Below are positions 46,588 through 55,144 of a stretch of 64,000 bases of DNA, piece after piece. Source of the DNA: Pedobacter sp. Leaf176 (GTDB lineage Bacteria > Bacteroidota > Bacteroidia > Sphingobacteriales > Sphingobacteriaceae); NCBI RefSeq assembly GCF_001424305.1, contig NZ_LMPD01000001.1:744001-808000 (forward strand), written 5' to 3'. A model generated the notes under the pieces. The model worked only from the letters and a program-made list of their open reading frames with translations, did not search any database and was not told where the DNA came from. The position numbers were made by a program, and so were the translations under genes. Each line of letters begins with the position of its first letter. The stretch's first letter is position 1.

Positions 46588-48162
46588 ATGGTAGAGGTAA
46601 GACCAGACGAAGTATCGGCAATTATCAGACAGCAATTGGCGGGCTTCAAATCAGAAACCGAACTGGAAGAAGTTGGTACCGTATTGCAAGTGGGCGACGG
46701 TATTGCCCGCGTTTACGGTTTAACTAAAGTTCAATCGGGAGAGTTGGTTGAATTTGCAAATGGCTTGCAAGGCATTGTATTAAACCTTGAAGAAGATAAC
46801 GTTGGTGTGGTACTTTTGGGTGCTTTTGACGAAATCAAAGAAGGGGATACAATTAAACGTACCAAAAAAATTGCCTCTATTAAAGTTGGTGAAGGTATGC
46901 TTGGGCGCGTGGTGAACACTTTAGGAGAGCCTTTGGATGGTAAAGGTCCAATTCTTGGTGAAACTTACGAAATGCCTTTAGAGCGTAAAGCACCAGGTGT
47001 AATTTATCGTCAGCCGGTAAACGAGCCTTTACAAACTGGTATTAAAGCAATCGATGCAATGATTCCAATCGGTCGTGGTCAGCGTGAGTTGGTTATTGGC
47101 GACCGTCAGATTGGTAAAACTGCTGTTTGTATCGATACCATTATCAATCAGAAAGAATTTTATGAAGCAGGCCAGCCTGTGTTCTGTATTTATGTAGCCA
47201 TCGGTCAGAAAAACTCTACTGTTGCAAACATTGTACGTACACTTGAGGAAAACGGCGCTTTACCATATACAGTTGTTGTTGCTGCTTCGGCTGCTGACCC
47301 TGCTCCAATGCAGTTCTACGCTCCGTTTGCTGGTGCTGCAATTGGTGAGTTTTTCCGTGATACAGGTAGACCAGCTTTAATTGTTTATGATGATTTATCG
47401 AAACAAGCTGTTGCTTACCGTGAAGTATCATTATTACTTCGTCGTCCACCGGGCCGTGAGGCATATCCAGGCGACGTTTTCTACTTACACAGTCGTTTGT
47501 TAGAAAGAGCTGCGAAAATTAACGCGAATGATGACATCGCAAAAGCAATGAATGATTTACCTGAGTCGATTAAACACATCGTTAAAGGTGGTGGTTCATT
47601 AACAGCTTTACCGATTATCGAAACTCAAGCGGGTGACGTATCTGCCTATATTCCTACTAACGTAATCTCGATTACCGATGGTCAGATTTTCTTAGAGTCG
47701 AACTTGTTTAACTCAGGTATTCGTCCGGCCATTAACGTTGGTATCTCGGTATCGCGTGTAGGTGGTAACGCCCAGATTAAATCGATGAAAAAAGTATCAG
47801 GTACTTTAAAGTTAGATCAAGCTCAATACCGCGAATTAGAGGCTTTCTCTAAATTCGGTTCTGACTTAGATGCTGCAACGAAATCGGTTTTAGATAAAGG
47901 TGCACGTAACGTAGAAATGTTGAAACAAGCGCAATTCTCTCCGTTTACTGTAGAGAAACAAGTTGCAATTGTTTACGCTGGTACTAAAAACTTAATGCGT
48001 AGCGTTCCGGTTAGTAAAGTTAAAGAGTTCGAAACAGAATATTTGACTCAATTGGAAATGCGTCATCCGGAGACTTTAGCAGCATTAAAAGCTGGTAAGT
48101 TTGATGATACCATTACTGGTGTTTTAGACACAGTAGCAAAAGAGATTTCAAGTAAATACTAA
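46588..48162 (+). CDS. atpA: ATP synthase F1 subunit alpha
   Basis: A 524-residue alpha subunit. The N-terminal beta-barrel has [14 protein letters not shown]; the P-loop is [10 protein letters not shown] at about 172-181; the regulatory arginine segment is near [17 protein letters not shown]. Three alpha and three beta subunits form the catalytic head, but the beta gene is not in this window. A word-repeat hairpin lies in the 86-base gap before atpG. Confidence 0.96.
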   Translation: MVEVRPDEVSAIIRQQLAGFKSETELEEVGTVLQVGDGIARVYGLTKVQSGELVEFANGLQGIVLNLEEDNVGVVLLGAFDEIKEGDTIKRTKKIASIKVGEGMLGRVVNTLGEPLDGKGPILGETYEMPLERKAPGVIYRQPVNEPLQTGIKAIDAMIPIGRGQRELVIGDRQIGKTAVCIDTIINQKEFYEAGQPVFCIYVAIGQKNSTVANIVRTLEENGALPYTVVVAASAADPAPMQFYAPFAGAAIGEFFRDTGRPALIVYDDLSKQAVAYREVSLLLRRPPGREAYPGDVFYLHSRLLERAAKINANDDIAKAMNDLPESIKHIVKGGGSLTALPIIETQAGDVSAYIPTNVISITDGQIFLESNLFNSGIRPAINVGISVSRVGGNAQIKSMKKVSGTLKLDQAQYRELEAFSKFGSDLDAATKSVLDKGARNVEMLKQAQFSPFTVEKQVAIVYAGTKNLMRSVPVSKVKEFETEYLTQLEMRHPETLAALKAGKFDDTITGVLDTVAKEISSKY

Positions 48163-48178
48163 TTAGATACAAGTAGCG

Positions 48179-48228
48179 AGTATCAAGTATCAAGATAGAT
48201 AAATGAATCAATCTTGATACTTGATACT
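48179..48228. repeat. Perfect 18-bp hairpin between atpA and atpG
   Basis: AGTATCAAGTATCAAGAT (48179-48196) and ATCTTGATACTTGATACT (48211-48228) are exact complements with a 14-base loop. The right arm continues as more GATACTT words up to 48243, just before the atpG start. Similar arms occur at 59775-59827 and 63266-63296. It is a structured linker in the operon. Confidence 0.75.
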
Positions 48229-48248
48229 TAATACTCGATACTTAAAGA

Positions 48249-49139
48249 ATGGCTAATTTAAAAGAAGTAAGAAACCGGATTGCATCGGTACAATCAACAC
48301 AGCAAATTACCAAAGCTATGAAAATGGTTTCGGCTGCCAAGTTGAAACGTGCTACTAATGCAATTATCGCTTTACGTCCTTATGCAACTAAACTGAAAGA
48401 GATTTTAGGAAACCTTTCGGCGAGTTTAGAAGGTTCTTCATCGCCTTTTATTCAAGAGCGTGAACCTAATAAGGTTTTAATTGTAACCGTATCATCAAAC
48501 CGTGGTTTGGCTGGTGCTTTTAACATGAACGTAATTAAAGCGGCCAACAATTTAATAGCTGAGAAATATAGCGAGCAGTTGAAGAACGGTAATGTTAGCA
48601 TTATTTCTATCGGTAAGAAAACTCAGGACTTTTACGAGAAACGTAAATACAATGTTATTGGCAACAATAATGAAGTATATTCTGCACTGACTTTCGAAAA
48701 CGTAACTAAAATTACCGATGCAATTATGGCTGGCTTTATTAAAGGTGAGTTCGATAAAGTTGAAGTGGTTTATAACCGTTTTAGAAACGCAGCTGTGCAG
48801 TTCATTACAACCGAACAATTGCTGCCTTTGCCAAAAGCAGAAGAAGCTGAAATTAAAACTGAGAAGAAATCTACTAATATAGATTATATTTTAGAACCAT
48901 CTCAGGAAGAGATTGTGGAACAGTTGATTCCTAAATCAATTAAAATTCAATTATATAAGGCAGTACTTGATTCACATGCATCCGAGCATGGCGCACGTAT
49001 GACATCAATGGACAAAGCAACTGAAAATGCTGGCGAATTGTTGAAAGCATTGAAACTTTCTTACAATCAAGCTCGTCAGGCAGCAATTACAACTGAGTTA
49101 ACGGAGATTGTAAGTGGTGCAGCAGCATTGAATGGATAA
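48249..49139 (+). CDS. atpG: ATP synthase F1 subunit gamma
   Basis: A 296-residue gamma subunit, the central shaft that turns in the alpha-beta ring. The conserved N-terminus RIASVQSTQQITKAMKMVSA and the C-terminal MDKATENAGELLKAL / NQARQAAITTEL are the family signatures. It is the last gene of the operon and is followed by a terminator; beta and epsilon are not nearby. Confidence 0.96.
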   Translation: MANLKEVRNRIASVQSTQQITKAMKMVSAAKLKRATNAIIALRPYATKLKEILGNLSASLEGSSSPFIQEREPNKVLIVTVSSNRGLAGAFNMNVIKAANNLIAEKYSEQLKNGNVSIISIGKKTQDFYEKRKYNVIGNNNEVYSALTFENVTKITDAIMAGFIKGEFDKVEVVYNRFRNAAVQFITTEQLLPLPKAEEAEIKTEKKSTNIDYILEPSQEEIVEQLIPKSIKIQLYKAVLDSHASEHGARMTSMDKATENAGELLKALKLSYNQARQAAITTELTEIVSGAAALNG

Positions 49140-49170
49140 ACCGCTAAATCTCCTGGAGAGGACTTAAATA

Positions 49171-49203
49171 AAAAGCCCGTTTCTTAACTGAAATGGGCTT
49201 TCT
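49171..49203 (+). terminator. Terminator of the ATP synthase operon
   Basis: AAAAGCCCGTTTC (49171-49183) and GAAATGGGCTTT (49190-49201) form a stem with one G-U pair and a 6-base loop, then a short T-run. It lies 32 bases after the atpG stop. Confidence 0.8.
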
Positions 49204-49208
49204 GCCTA

Positions 49209-49943
49209 TTAGTAATAAAGGTTCTCTGGATTAATGATTAACCGTAAATATCCATTCTCAATTTTTTTAATATGGGTACCATCACCCCGATAGACTGACG
49301 CATTGAATTTCGCTTCTAACAAATATTTTCCTGATTTTAGTTTTTGCAAATTTGTGATTTCAAATTTAGATTGACTTTGCAACTCAGGCTTTAAAAGCGC
49401 ATGATATACAAGACTAGAATATCCATTTGTTTGCAGCCCATAATTATCGCCAGATAATTCAAAAAGAACACCGTTTTGTGAATTGTTTCTATTAAAATCC
49501 ATAGCGAATTTACGTTCGCCTACTGAAAATAAATCTAATTTGTTTTTGGGTACAAAAAAGTTGGTTTGGTTGGTTTGTGGCTGAGCTTGATTTTTGTTGT
49601 ATTTTTTTAATAGAGATATTTCAATTCCGTTTCTTTCCTTATCTTCAAAGAGGAACCCGACTCCAAACATCACTGAATCTTTATCACCCGATGTGTACTC
49701 TTTCTGCTTTACTAGCGAATCAAGTTTAACATTAGCTATAGCATTTCTTAAAGAATTACTCCTGCCTTCTGATTTTTTTTGTATCATTTGCTTTCCATCA
49801 ATAATGTAAAAAACGGAATCTTTTAACAGTTCTAAGGGATCAGTTTTTTCAATGACAGGCGGCTCTATTATCGGGTTTTCTTTCTTGCAGGCAGCAAGAC
49901 AAAATAGGGCTATTGCGAACCCTAGTAATTTGTTGGTCTTCAT
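49209..49943 (-). CDS. Hypothetical lipoprotein
   Basis: I do not recognise this 244-residue protein. It has a lipoprotein signal peptide (Cys19 in CLAACKKEN), a short Pro/Glu-rich stretch and then a beta-rich region with no known motif. It ends 6 bases from the atpG terminator on the other strand, and its start faces the divergent acid phosphatase gene across a 185-base intergenic. Confidence 0.7.
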   Translation of the reverse strand: MKTNKLLGFAIALFCLAACKKENPIIEPPVIEKTDPLELLKDSVFYIIDGKQMIQKKSEGRSNSLRNAIANVKLDSLVKQKEYTSGDKDSVMFGVGFLFEDKERNGIEISLLKKYNKNQAQPQTNQTNFFVPKNKLDLFSVGERKFAMDFNRNNSQNGVLFELSGDNYGLQTNGYSSLVYHALLKPELQSQSKFEITNLQKLKSGKYLLEAKFNASVYRGDGTHIKKIENGYLRLIINPENLYY

Positions 49944-50080
49944 ATGATTGATTTTATTTGTGTGTGCTTAAAATTAGTAAAATCTATTAACTAAGCGTTT
50001 AATAAGTTAACTCGTGGTGTAAGTTGTTTGTGCTAAAAGACTAAGCGCTTGATATTGAGTTAAATTAAATTAGCTTAAAT

Positions 50081-50110
50081 TTTGTGCAAGTGATGGAGTT
50101 GGTATCTTTG
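50081..50110 (+). promoter_or_regulatory. Bacteroidota sigma-ABfr-type promoter
   Basis: TTTG at 50081-50084 and TATCTTTG at 50103-50110 are separated by 18 bases, close to the TTTG-N19-TAnnTTTG consensus. It lies 18 bases before the ATG at 50129. This is the best-looking promoter in the window. Confidence 0.7.
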
Positions 50111-50128
50111 CTTCGGTAATAAGCAATT

Positions 50129-50893
50129 ATGAAAAAATACATCTTTCTCATTTTAACACTCGTTCCTTTTTTTGTTGAAGCTCAATCTCCAGCGAGAGAT
50201 TACACCAATGCAGTGCTGTGGCAACAGACATCCGGCGAGTACAAGGCCTTATGTTTTCAGGCTTATAATTTTGCTCGTTTATCATTAAAGGAAGCGCTTT
50301 GGGCTGATACAAGTAAAAAGCCAAATTGCGTTGTGGTGGATATTGACGAAACGGTTCTGGACAATTCGGCGTTTCAGGGGCACGAGATAAAGAAAGGATT
50401 AAGCTATAGTCCTATAGATTGGACCGCATGGACCAATTTATCAAAAGCGGATACCGTTCCGGGTGCCTTAGCTTTTCTGAAATTTGCCGCCTCGAAAAAT
50501 ATAGAAACCTTTTACCTAAGCAATCGCGATGAGAAAGATTACGCAGCAACATTGAAAAACCTGCGGGCTTTTGGTTTTCCCTATGCCGATGATGTACATT
50601 TGTTGGTTTCAAAAGGTTCCTCAAATAAAGAGCCCCGTCGCCAAAAAATTGCTGAAACACACAATATTTTAATGCTTTGCGGTGATAATTTAAGCGATTT
50701 TAATAATGTTTTTTATCGCGAGCAGAAGAATACTTTGGAACAAGTGAGTCAAAATCAAAATTTTTTTGGTGTTAAATATATTGTATTGCCGAACCCAATG
50801 TATGGAGATTGGGAAAAGCCATTATACAAGGGAGAAAATTTAAGCGATAAGGATAAAGCCAAACAGCGCCTAAAGCGATTAAAAAGTTACTAA
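50129..50893 (+). CDS. Acid phosphatase, lipoprotein e(P4)/5'-nucleotidase family
   Basis: A 254-residue HAD-superfamily phosphatase of the e(P4) class. The DxD motif is VVDIDETVLDNS (Asp71, Asp73), followed by the DWTAWT segment and the later DD-type loop CGDNLSDFN. Members hydrolyse nucleoside monophosphates at the cell surface. Unlike the Haemophilus e(P4), the signal peptide ends in VEAQS without a lipobox Cys, so this one is probably a soluble periplasmic enzyme. Confidence 0.9.
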   Translation: MKKYIFLILTLVPFFVEAQSPARDYTNAVLWQQTSGEYKALCFQAYNFARLSLKEALWADTSKKPNCVVVDIDETVLDNSAFQGHEIKKGLSYSPIDWTAWTNLSKADTVPGALAFLKFAASKNIETFYLSNRDEKDYAATLKNLRAFGFPYADDVHLLVSKGSSNKEPRRQKIAETHNILMLCGDNLSDFNNVFYREQKNTLEQVSQNQNFFGVKYIVLPNPMYGDWEKPLYKGENLSDKDKAKQRLKRLKSY

Positions 50894-50921
50894 ACATTTA
50901 TATTTATTCAGCAATAAGTAT

Positions 50922-50929
50922 TACTTTTG
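50922..50929 (+). promoter_or_regulatory. -7 element for the small membrane protein gene
   Basis: TACTTTTG matches TAnnTTTG and is 22 bases before the ATG at 50952. The -33 region is not convincing. Confidence 0.45.
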
Positions 50930-50951
50930 CTGCATCATAAAAAGAAACATT

Positions 50952-51170
50952 ATGGAGAACAGCGAATTAAAGCACAATACAGAAAGTATGAAAACGGCTA
51001 ACCAGCCAGGGATTTATAAAATGATGATTTTTGGTGTACTCGTTTGTATGGTTGGTACTTATGCTCGTTTTGCATTCGATTCCTGGGTGTTATCATTAGT
51101 TTCATGGATTATCCTTTTTATCGGTGCTATCATCAGTATTAAAGGGGTATTCAAAATATTAGACGCATAA
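50952..51170 (+). CDS. Small two-helix membrane protein
   Basis: A 72-residue protein with two membrane segments (about 24-40 and 44-66), a charged, hydrophilic N-terminus of about 22 residues and no recognised family. The ATG follows a good -7 element and the gene ends in a strong terminator, so it looks like an independent single-gene unit. Confidence 0.7.
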   Translation: MENSELKHNTESMKTANQPGIYKMMIFGVLVCMVGTYARFAFDSWVLSLVSWIILFIGAIISIKGVFKILDA

Positions 51171-51190
51171 AATATTTCTCTCTAAATATA

Positions 51191-51228
51191 AAGCCAATTA
51201 TGTATTAAACATGATTGGCTTTTTTTGT
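51191..51228 (+). terminator. Terminator after the small membrane protein gene
   Basis: AAGCCAAT (51191-51198) and ATTGGCTT (51214-51221) form a stem that extends inward with TATG/CATG, followed by a run of seven or more T. It lies 20 bases past the stop. Confidence 0.85.
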
Positions 51229-51422
51229 TTTCTCTGCATTTAACTTATGGAAAACAGCGCTCCTGCGCATCTAAATTCAAACGCTTTAGCTCATTGGGTT
51301 ACCTAAATCAATTTTTTGTATAAAGAGAAAATAAGACAATTAAACTAACCAGAAAGCGTCTGACTTCTAATGGCCATTTGAAGCAATATTTGAAATGATT
51401 AAATTTTTAGAACCACAAAATC

Positions 51423-52316
51423 ATGAAAAGGAATATTATTGCTATAGCCATAGTTTTAGGATTATTTGGCTGCCAGAATGCCAAAACGAATAATGAAAGT
51501 GCTGATGTAGCTGAAGCTAAAGAAATGGTCATGCCATCATTATCAGATACAGCCACAGCAAAAATCATAAAAACTGCGGACATGCGTTTTCGCGTAAAGA
51601 ACGTTCAAAATACTAAGGAACAGTTAAGTAAAACCATAAAATCGCAAGGTGGAAGTGTTGCCGAGTTTTCTATTCAAAGTTCCATTCTCCAAACAGATAA
51701 AATTAAACAATCTGCCGATTCACTTAAAGAAATTACATCTTACCGGACTGATGGATATTTAGTGGCGAAAGTTCCTTCAGAAAAACTTGATGAGTTTACA
51801 AACACCATTGCGAATATGGCCGTGTTTGTAGATAGTCAGTCGATGAAAATGGACGATCAAAGCCTTGCTTACCTGTCCAACAGAATGAAGGCACGGAATC
51901 GGGTAGAAGCATCAAATCAAATTGGTAGCATCCCAAGTAAGAGAACGGCTAATATCGAAACATCGCTAGCCTTGAAAGACGATTATGTAGACCGCGAACT
52001 TGATAATAGGAGCATTGATGCGAGGGTTAAATACAGCACCATAACTTTAAATTTTTATCAGGATAATACCGTAAAAACAATGATTGTCGGCAATGATGAT
52101 TTGTATGATTACCGACCTGCCTTCGCAGATAGATTCTGGCTTAGTATTGCAAACGGTTGGACAATCTTTGTGGAGATAATTCTTGCTCTTGCGAACCTTT
52201 GGATGCTGGTTCTTGTTGGAATTGTCATGTTCATTACCATTAGATATTTCGTGAGAAAAAATAAAGTAGCGATGGAATTAGCGACCAAAAATTTTATGGA
52301 TTCAACTCATAAATAA
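51423..52316 (+). CDS. DUF4349 lipoprotein
   Basis: A 297-residue protein with a lipobox (Cys17 in GLFGCQNAK), a soluble extracytoplasmic domain that matches DUF4349 (a conserved opening KIIKTADMRFRVKNVQNT, the VAKVPSEKLDEF segment, and a helical hairpin) and a membrane helix near residues 245-272. The family often forms part of membrane-linked anti-sigma-like or envelope sensors, but I assign no role. An unrelated 250-base leader precedes it. Confidence 0.82.
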   Translation: MKRNIIAIAIVLGLFGCQNAKTNNESADVAEAKEMVMPSLSDTATAKIIKTADMRFRVKNVQNTKEQLSKTIKSQGGSVAEFSIQSSILQTDKIKQSADSLKEITSYRTDGYLVAKVPSEKLDEFTNTIANMAVFVDSQSMKMDDQSLAYLSNRMKARNRVEASNQIGSIPSKRTANIETSLALKDDYVDRELDNRSIDARVKYSTITLNFYQDNTVKTMIVGNDDLYDYRPAFADRFWLSIANGWTIFVEIILALANLWMLVLVGIVMFITIRYFVRKNKVAMELATKNFMDSTHK

Positions 52317-52342
52317 TTAATATTTATCAGCCGCTAATTTTG

Positions 52343-52385
52343 GCCACAGATTCTCAGACTTCATTTTAAGCTGAGAATCTGTGGC
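52343..52385. repeat. 15-bp inverted repeat between convergent genes
   Basis: GCCACAGATTCTCAG (52343-52357) and CTGAGAATCTGTGGC (52371-52385) are exact complements with a 13-base loop, between the DUF4349 gene and ruvC ends. It has no T-run on either side, so it is a weak terminator at best; the word AATCTGTGGC also occurs at 16893-16905. Confidence 0.65.
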
Positions 52386-52425
52386 TTATTGACCATTACT
52401 CTGGCGCTTAGCCAAGCGAAAAAAA

Positions 52426-53013
52426 TTACTTCTTAACTTTCACCGCCAATCCCTTAACCTTCGTTTTATTATCACTCACAAAAGATTCCCAGCCCGAATA
52501 GGTTTTTGATTTTCCACCGGTAGTTATTTTCTGAAAAGAATGGCAAACGGCTACGGCCAACCCATCTGTTGCATCTAAAAATTCAGGCGTTTCTTTAAAG
52601 TTTAGCAAGCGCTGCAACATGGCAGCCACCTGCTCTTTAGTTGCGTTTCCATTGCCTGTGATGGATTGTTTTATCTTGCGTGGCGAATACTCCGTTACTG
52701 AAATGTTTCTCGAAAGTGCAGCAGCAATTGCAATTCCCTGTGCCCTGCCTAATTTTAAAAGCACCTGAATGTTTTTGCCATAAAATGGCGCCTCGATAGC
52801 TAAAACGTCGGGTTTATATTGATCGATAAGAACAACTGTCTTCTCAAATATGCGCTGAAGCTTCAAAAAAGGATCATCAAGATGCGTCATTTTCACAACC
52901 CCTAAACTGATTAACTCAGTTTTATTCCCTTTCTCTAGAATTACGCCATAACCCATCACCGCAGTACCCGGGTCGATACCCATAATTACCCGTTCCTTTT
53001 TTTCGTTCAACAT
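52426..53013 (-). CDS. ruvC: Holliday junction endonuclease RuvC
   Basis: RuvC resolves four-way junctions with RuvAB. In the 195-residue protein the catalytic Asp14 is in MGIDPGTAVMGYG, the Glu in LAIEAPFYGKN, and the DxxD pair near the C-terminus in DATDGLAVAVCH. I use the ATG at 53013; an upstream in-frame ATG at 53031 would add six residues and overlaps the promoter region. It starts 40 bases from the divergent flippase-like gene. Confidence 0.94.
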   Translation of the reverse strand: MLNEKKERVIMGIDPGTAVMGYGVILEKGNKTELISLGVVKMTHLDDPFLKLQRIFEKTVVLIDQYKPDVLAIEAPFYGKNIQVLLKLGRAQGIAIAAALSRNISVTEYSPRKIKQSITGNGNATKEQVAAMLQRLLNFKETPEFLDATDGLAVAVCHSFQKITTGGKSKTYSGWESFVSDNKTKVKGLAVKVKK

Positions 53014-53052
53014 TACAGCAATATTAAGCATATTTGCAAAAAGAAAGACAAC

Positions 53053-54030
53053 TTGACGGCGGGCAACAAAAAAATATTTTCGTTAATTATTAAAGCGGTA
53101 ATCGTTGTATTTGCTTTTTGGTTTATCTATCATAAAATTGTTGCCAATAAAAACCTACAAAATTTCGAATCGCTTTTAACAGATTTGCCTACAACAGAAA
53201 TTGTAAGCGTAATAGGTTTGGTGTTTCTGTTGATGTTTGTAAACTGGTTTTTAGAGGCTGCCAAGTGGAAACATTTAATGAGGCGCATTGAAAGTATAAG
53301 CTTTTACCGTGCAATTGAATCTGTTTTCTGCGGCTTAACACTTGCCATTTTTACGCCAAACCGCTTAGGCGAATATGGCGGGCGGGTGTTCTTTTTGTCG
53401 CCAAAAAGGAGAGTTATCGGCGTGGTTGCAATGGCTGTTGGAAATATTGGTCAGCTTGTTTTAACAAATATTTTTGGCGCTATTGCATTGAGTGCCTTCA
53501 TTTATCGATTCATCGATTTGGATTACCGCCTGTTTTTTGCTATTCAGATTCTGGTTGTTGTGTTCTGTATATTTTTTATTGTCTTTTATTTCAATATTCA
53601 ATGGCTTAACGGAATTTTGCTGTCTTTTAAATTCACAAGAAAATATAAAAAGTTTTACAGCATTTTAGGCCGTTACAGAAAGGCAGAATTGTTTAAAATT
53701 CTCCTGTTTTGCCTGGCTCGGTATTTTGTTTTTAGTTCTCAATATTTTATTCTTTTTATCTGGCTGATACCGGGCTTGCAATATGCGGATATTATTATGA
53801 TGATAAGCATTTTGTTCTTTGTTCAGTCAACTCTGCCATCTTTAGATTTGTTCGATGTTGGCATCAGAAGTGTAACAGCATCCTATTTTTTCGGATACAT
53901 TACAGGACATGATGTTGCAGTTATCGCATGTACAGCAAGTATTTGGCTTATAAATATTATTATTCCTGCTATATTAGGCACATATTTCGTTTTTAAACTC
54001 AACTTTTTTGGAACTCCTAAAATTTATTAG
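53053..54030 (+). CDS. Lysylphosphatidylglycerol synthase-type membrane protein
   Basis: A 325-residue protein with about seven to nine membrane helices, matching the membrane part of the lysylphosphatidylglycerol synthase TM (UPF0104) family. It lacks the cytoplasmic synthase domain, so it is not itself an aminoacyl transferase; it may be a lipid flippase-like protein. The start is a TTG (53053). Its end overlaps the following GT2 gene by 23 bases, so they are probably co-translated and act on the same lipid or glycan. Confidence 0.82.
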   Translation: MTAGNKKIFSLIIKAVIVVFAFWFIYHKIVANKNLQNFESLLTDLPTTEIVSVIGLVFLLMFVNWFLEAAKWKHLMRRIESISFYRAIESVFCGLTLAIFTPNRLGEYGGRVFFLSPKRRVIGVVAMAVGNIGQLVLTNIFGAIALSAFIYRFIDLDYRLFFAIQILVVVFCIFFIVFYFNIQWLNGILLSFKFTRKYKKFYSILGRYRKAELFKILLFCLARYFVFSSQYFILFIWLIPGLQYADIIMMISILFFVQSTLPSLDLFDVGIRSVTASYFFGYITGHDVAVIACTASIWLINIIIPAILGTYFVFKLNFFGTPKIY

Positions 54031-55144
54031 CTTTATATCTGCTGCTTTAACTGTCGTTTATGGTTTTTTAGTCCTCAGCTTTATCAGAGGATGGCATAAA
54101 CTAATTTATTTTATTCCTCAAAAATCACTACCCAATACTAAAGTTTCCATTATCGTTGCTGCCCGGGATGAGGAATTAAATATCGGTAAAACACTTAATG
54201 ACTTAATTGCTCAAAAATACCCCAAGGATTTAACAGAAATCATAATTATCGACGACCACTCAACAGATGGAACAGCTGAAATCGTTTTAAATTATGCTGA
54301 TGATAATGTAAAACTTATTAAGCTAAAAGAGGACCGTGCGCTGAATTCCTATAAGAAAAAGGCCATACAAACTGCTATCGGAACCTGTTCAGGAGATTTA
54401 ATAATTACCACCGATGCCGACTGTCGCATGGGTGAAAACTGGTTAGCTACCGTTGTAGAGTTGTATGAAGCGAAAGACTATAAAATGATCTCTTCGCCAG
54501 TAGCCTATTTTCAGGAGAAAAATTTATTCGAACGGTTACAATCTTTAGAATTTTTATACCTGATAGGTTTGGGTGCATCGACTATTGGCAATAATTCGCC
54601 ATCCACCTGCAATGGTGCAAACCTTGCCTACGAAAAGAAGACTTTTTACGAAGTTGGCGGTTTTCAAGGCATTGATGATCTTGCTTCGGGTGATGATGAG
54701 TTACTACTACACAAAATTGCTGCGAAATATCCTGACAAAATTGGATTTCTAAAAAACAGAGAGGCGATTGTTTATACCCATGCAAAAGAAAATCTGGCTT
54801 CTTTTATCCAACAAAGGAAACGTTGGGCATCAAAAAGTACTCGTTATAAAAATAAGGCGATTATTGTGCTTGGTGTATTTGTTTGGGTGTTTAATCTAAG
54901 CATCCTCGCGAATTTTATTGCGGGATTATTTTTGCCTGGTTTCCTGATAATTACATTTTACCAATTATCATTTAAAATGATTTTAGAAAGCTTATTTTTA
55001 TGGAACATTACAGGTTTTGCAAAAAGAAGAAGCCTCATGATTTTAATCCCAGTTTTAAATGTTTTGCATATTCTTTATATTATCTATATCGGCATCGCCG
55101 GAAATAGCGGAAAATACGATTGGAAAGGCAGGATGGTTAGGTAA
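54008..55144 (+). CDS. Family 2 glycosyltransferase (membrane)
   Basis: A 378-residue GT2 enzyme with an N-terminal membrane segment, the nucleotide-binding VSIIVAARDEELNIG and TTDADCRM (DxD) motifs and two or three C-terminal membrane helices (about 290-360). The layout suits transfer of a sugar to a membrane lipid. It starts at a TTG within the end of the preceding membrane protein gene. The next gene begins at its stop (TAATG). Confidence 0.86.
   Translation: MELLKFISFISAALTVVYGFLVLSFIRGWHKLIYFIPQKSLPNTKVSIIVAARDEELNIGKTLNDLIAQKYPKDLTEIIIIDDHSTDGTAEIVLNYADDNVKLIKLKEDRALNSYKKKAIQTAIGTCSGDLIITTDADCRMGENWLATVVELYEAKDYKMISSPVAYFQEKNLFERLQSLEFLYLIGLGASTIGNNSPSTCNGANLAYEKKTFYEVGGFQGIDDLASGDDELLLHKIAAKYPDKIGFLKNREAIVYTHAKENLASFIQQRKRWASKSTRYKNKAIIVLGVFVWVFNLSILANFIAGLFLPGFLIITFYQLSFKMILESLFLWNITGFAKRRSLMILIPVLNVLHILYIIYIGIAGNSGKYDWKGRMVR

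Noticed and set aside
49209..49943. Assignment of the lipoprotein to a named family
   Set aside because: Only the lipobox is clear; no conserved motif could be matched with confidence.
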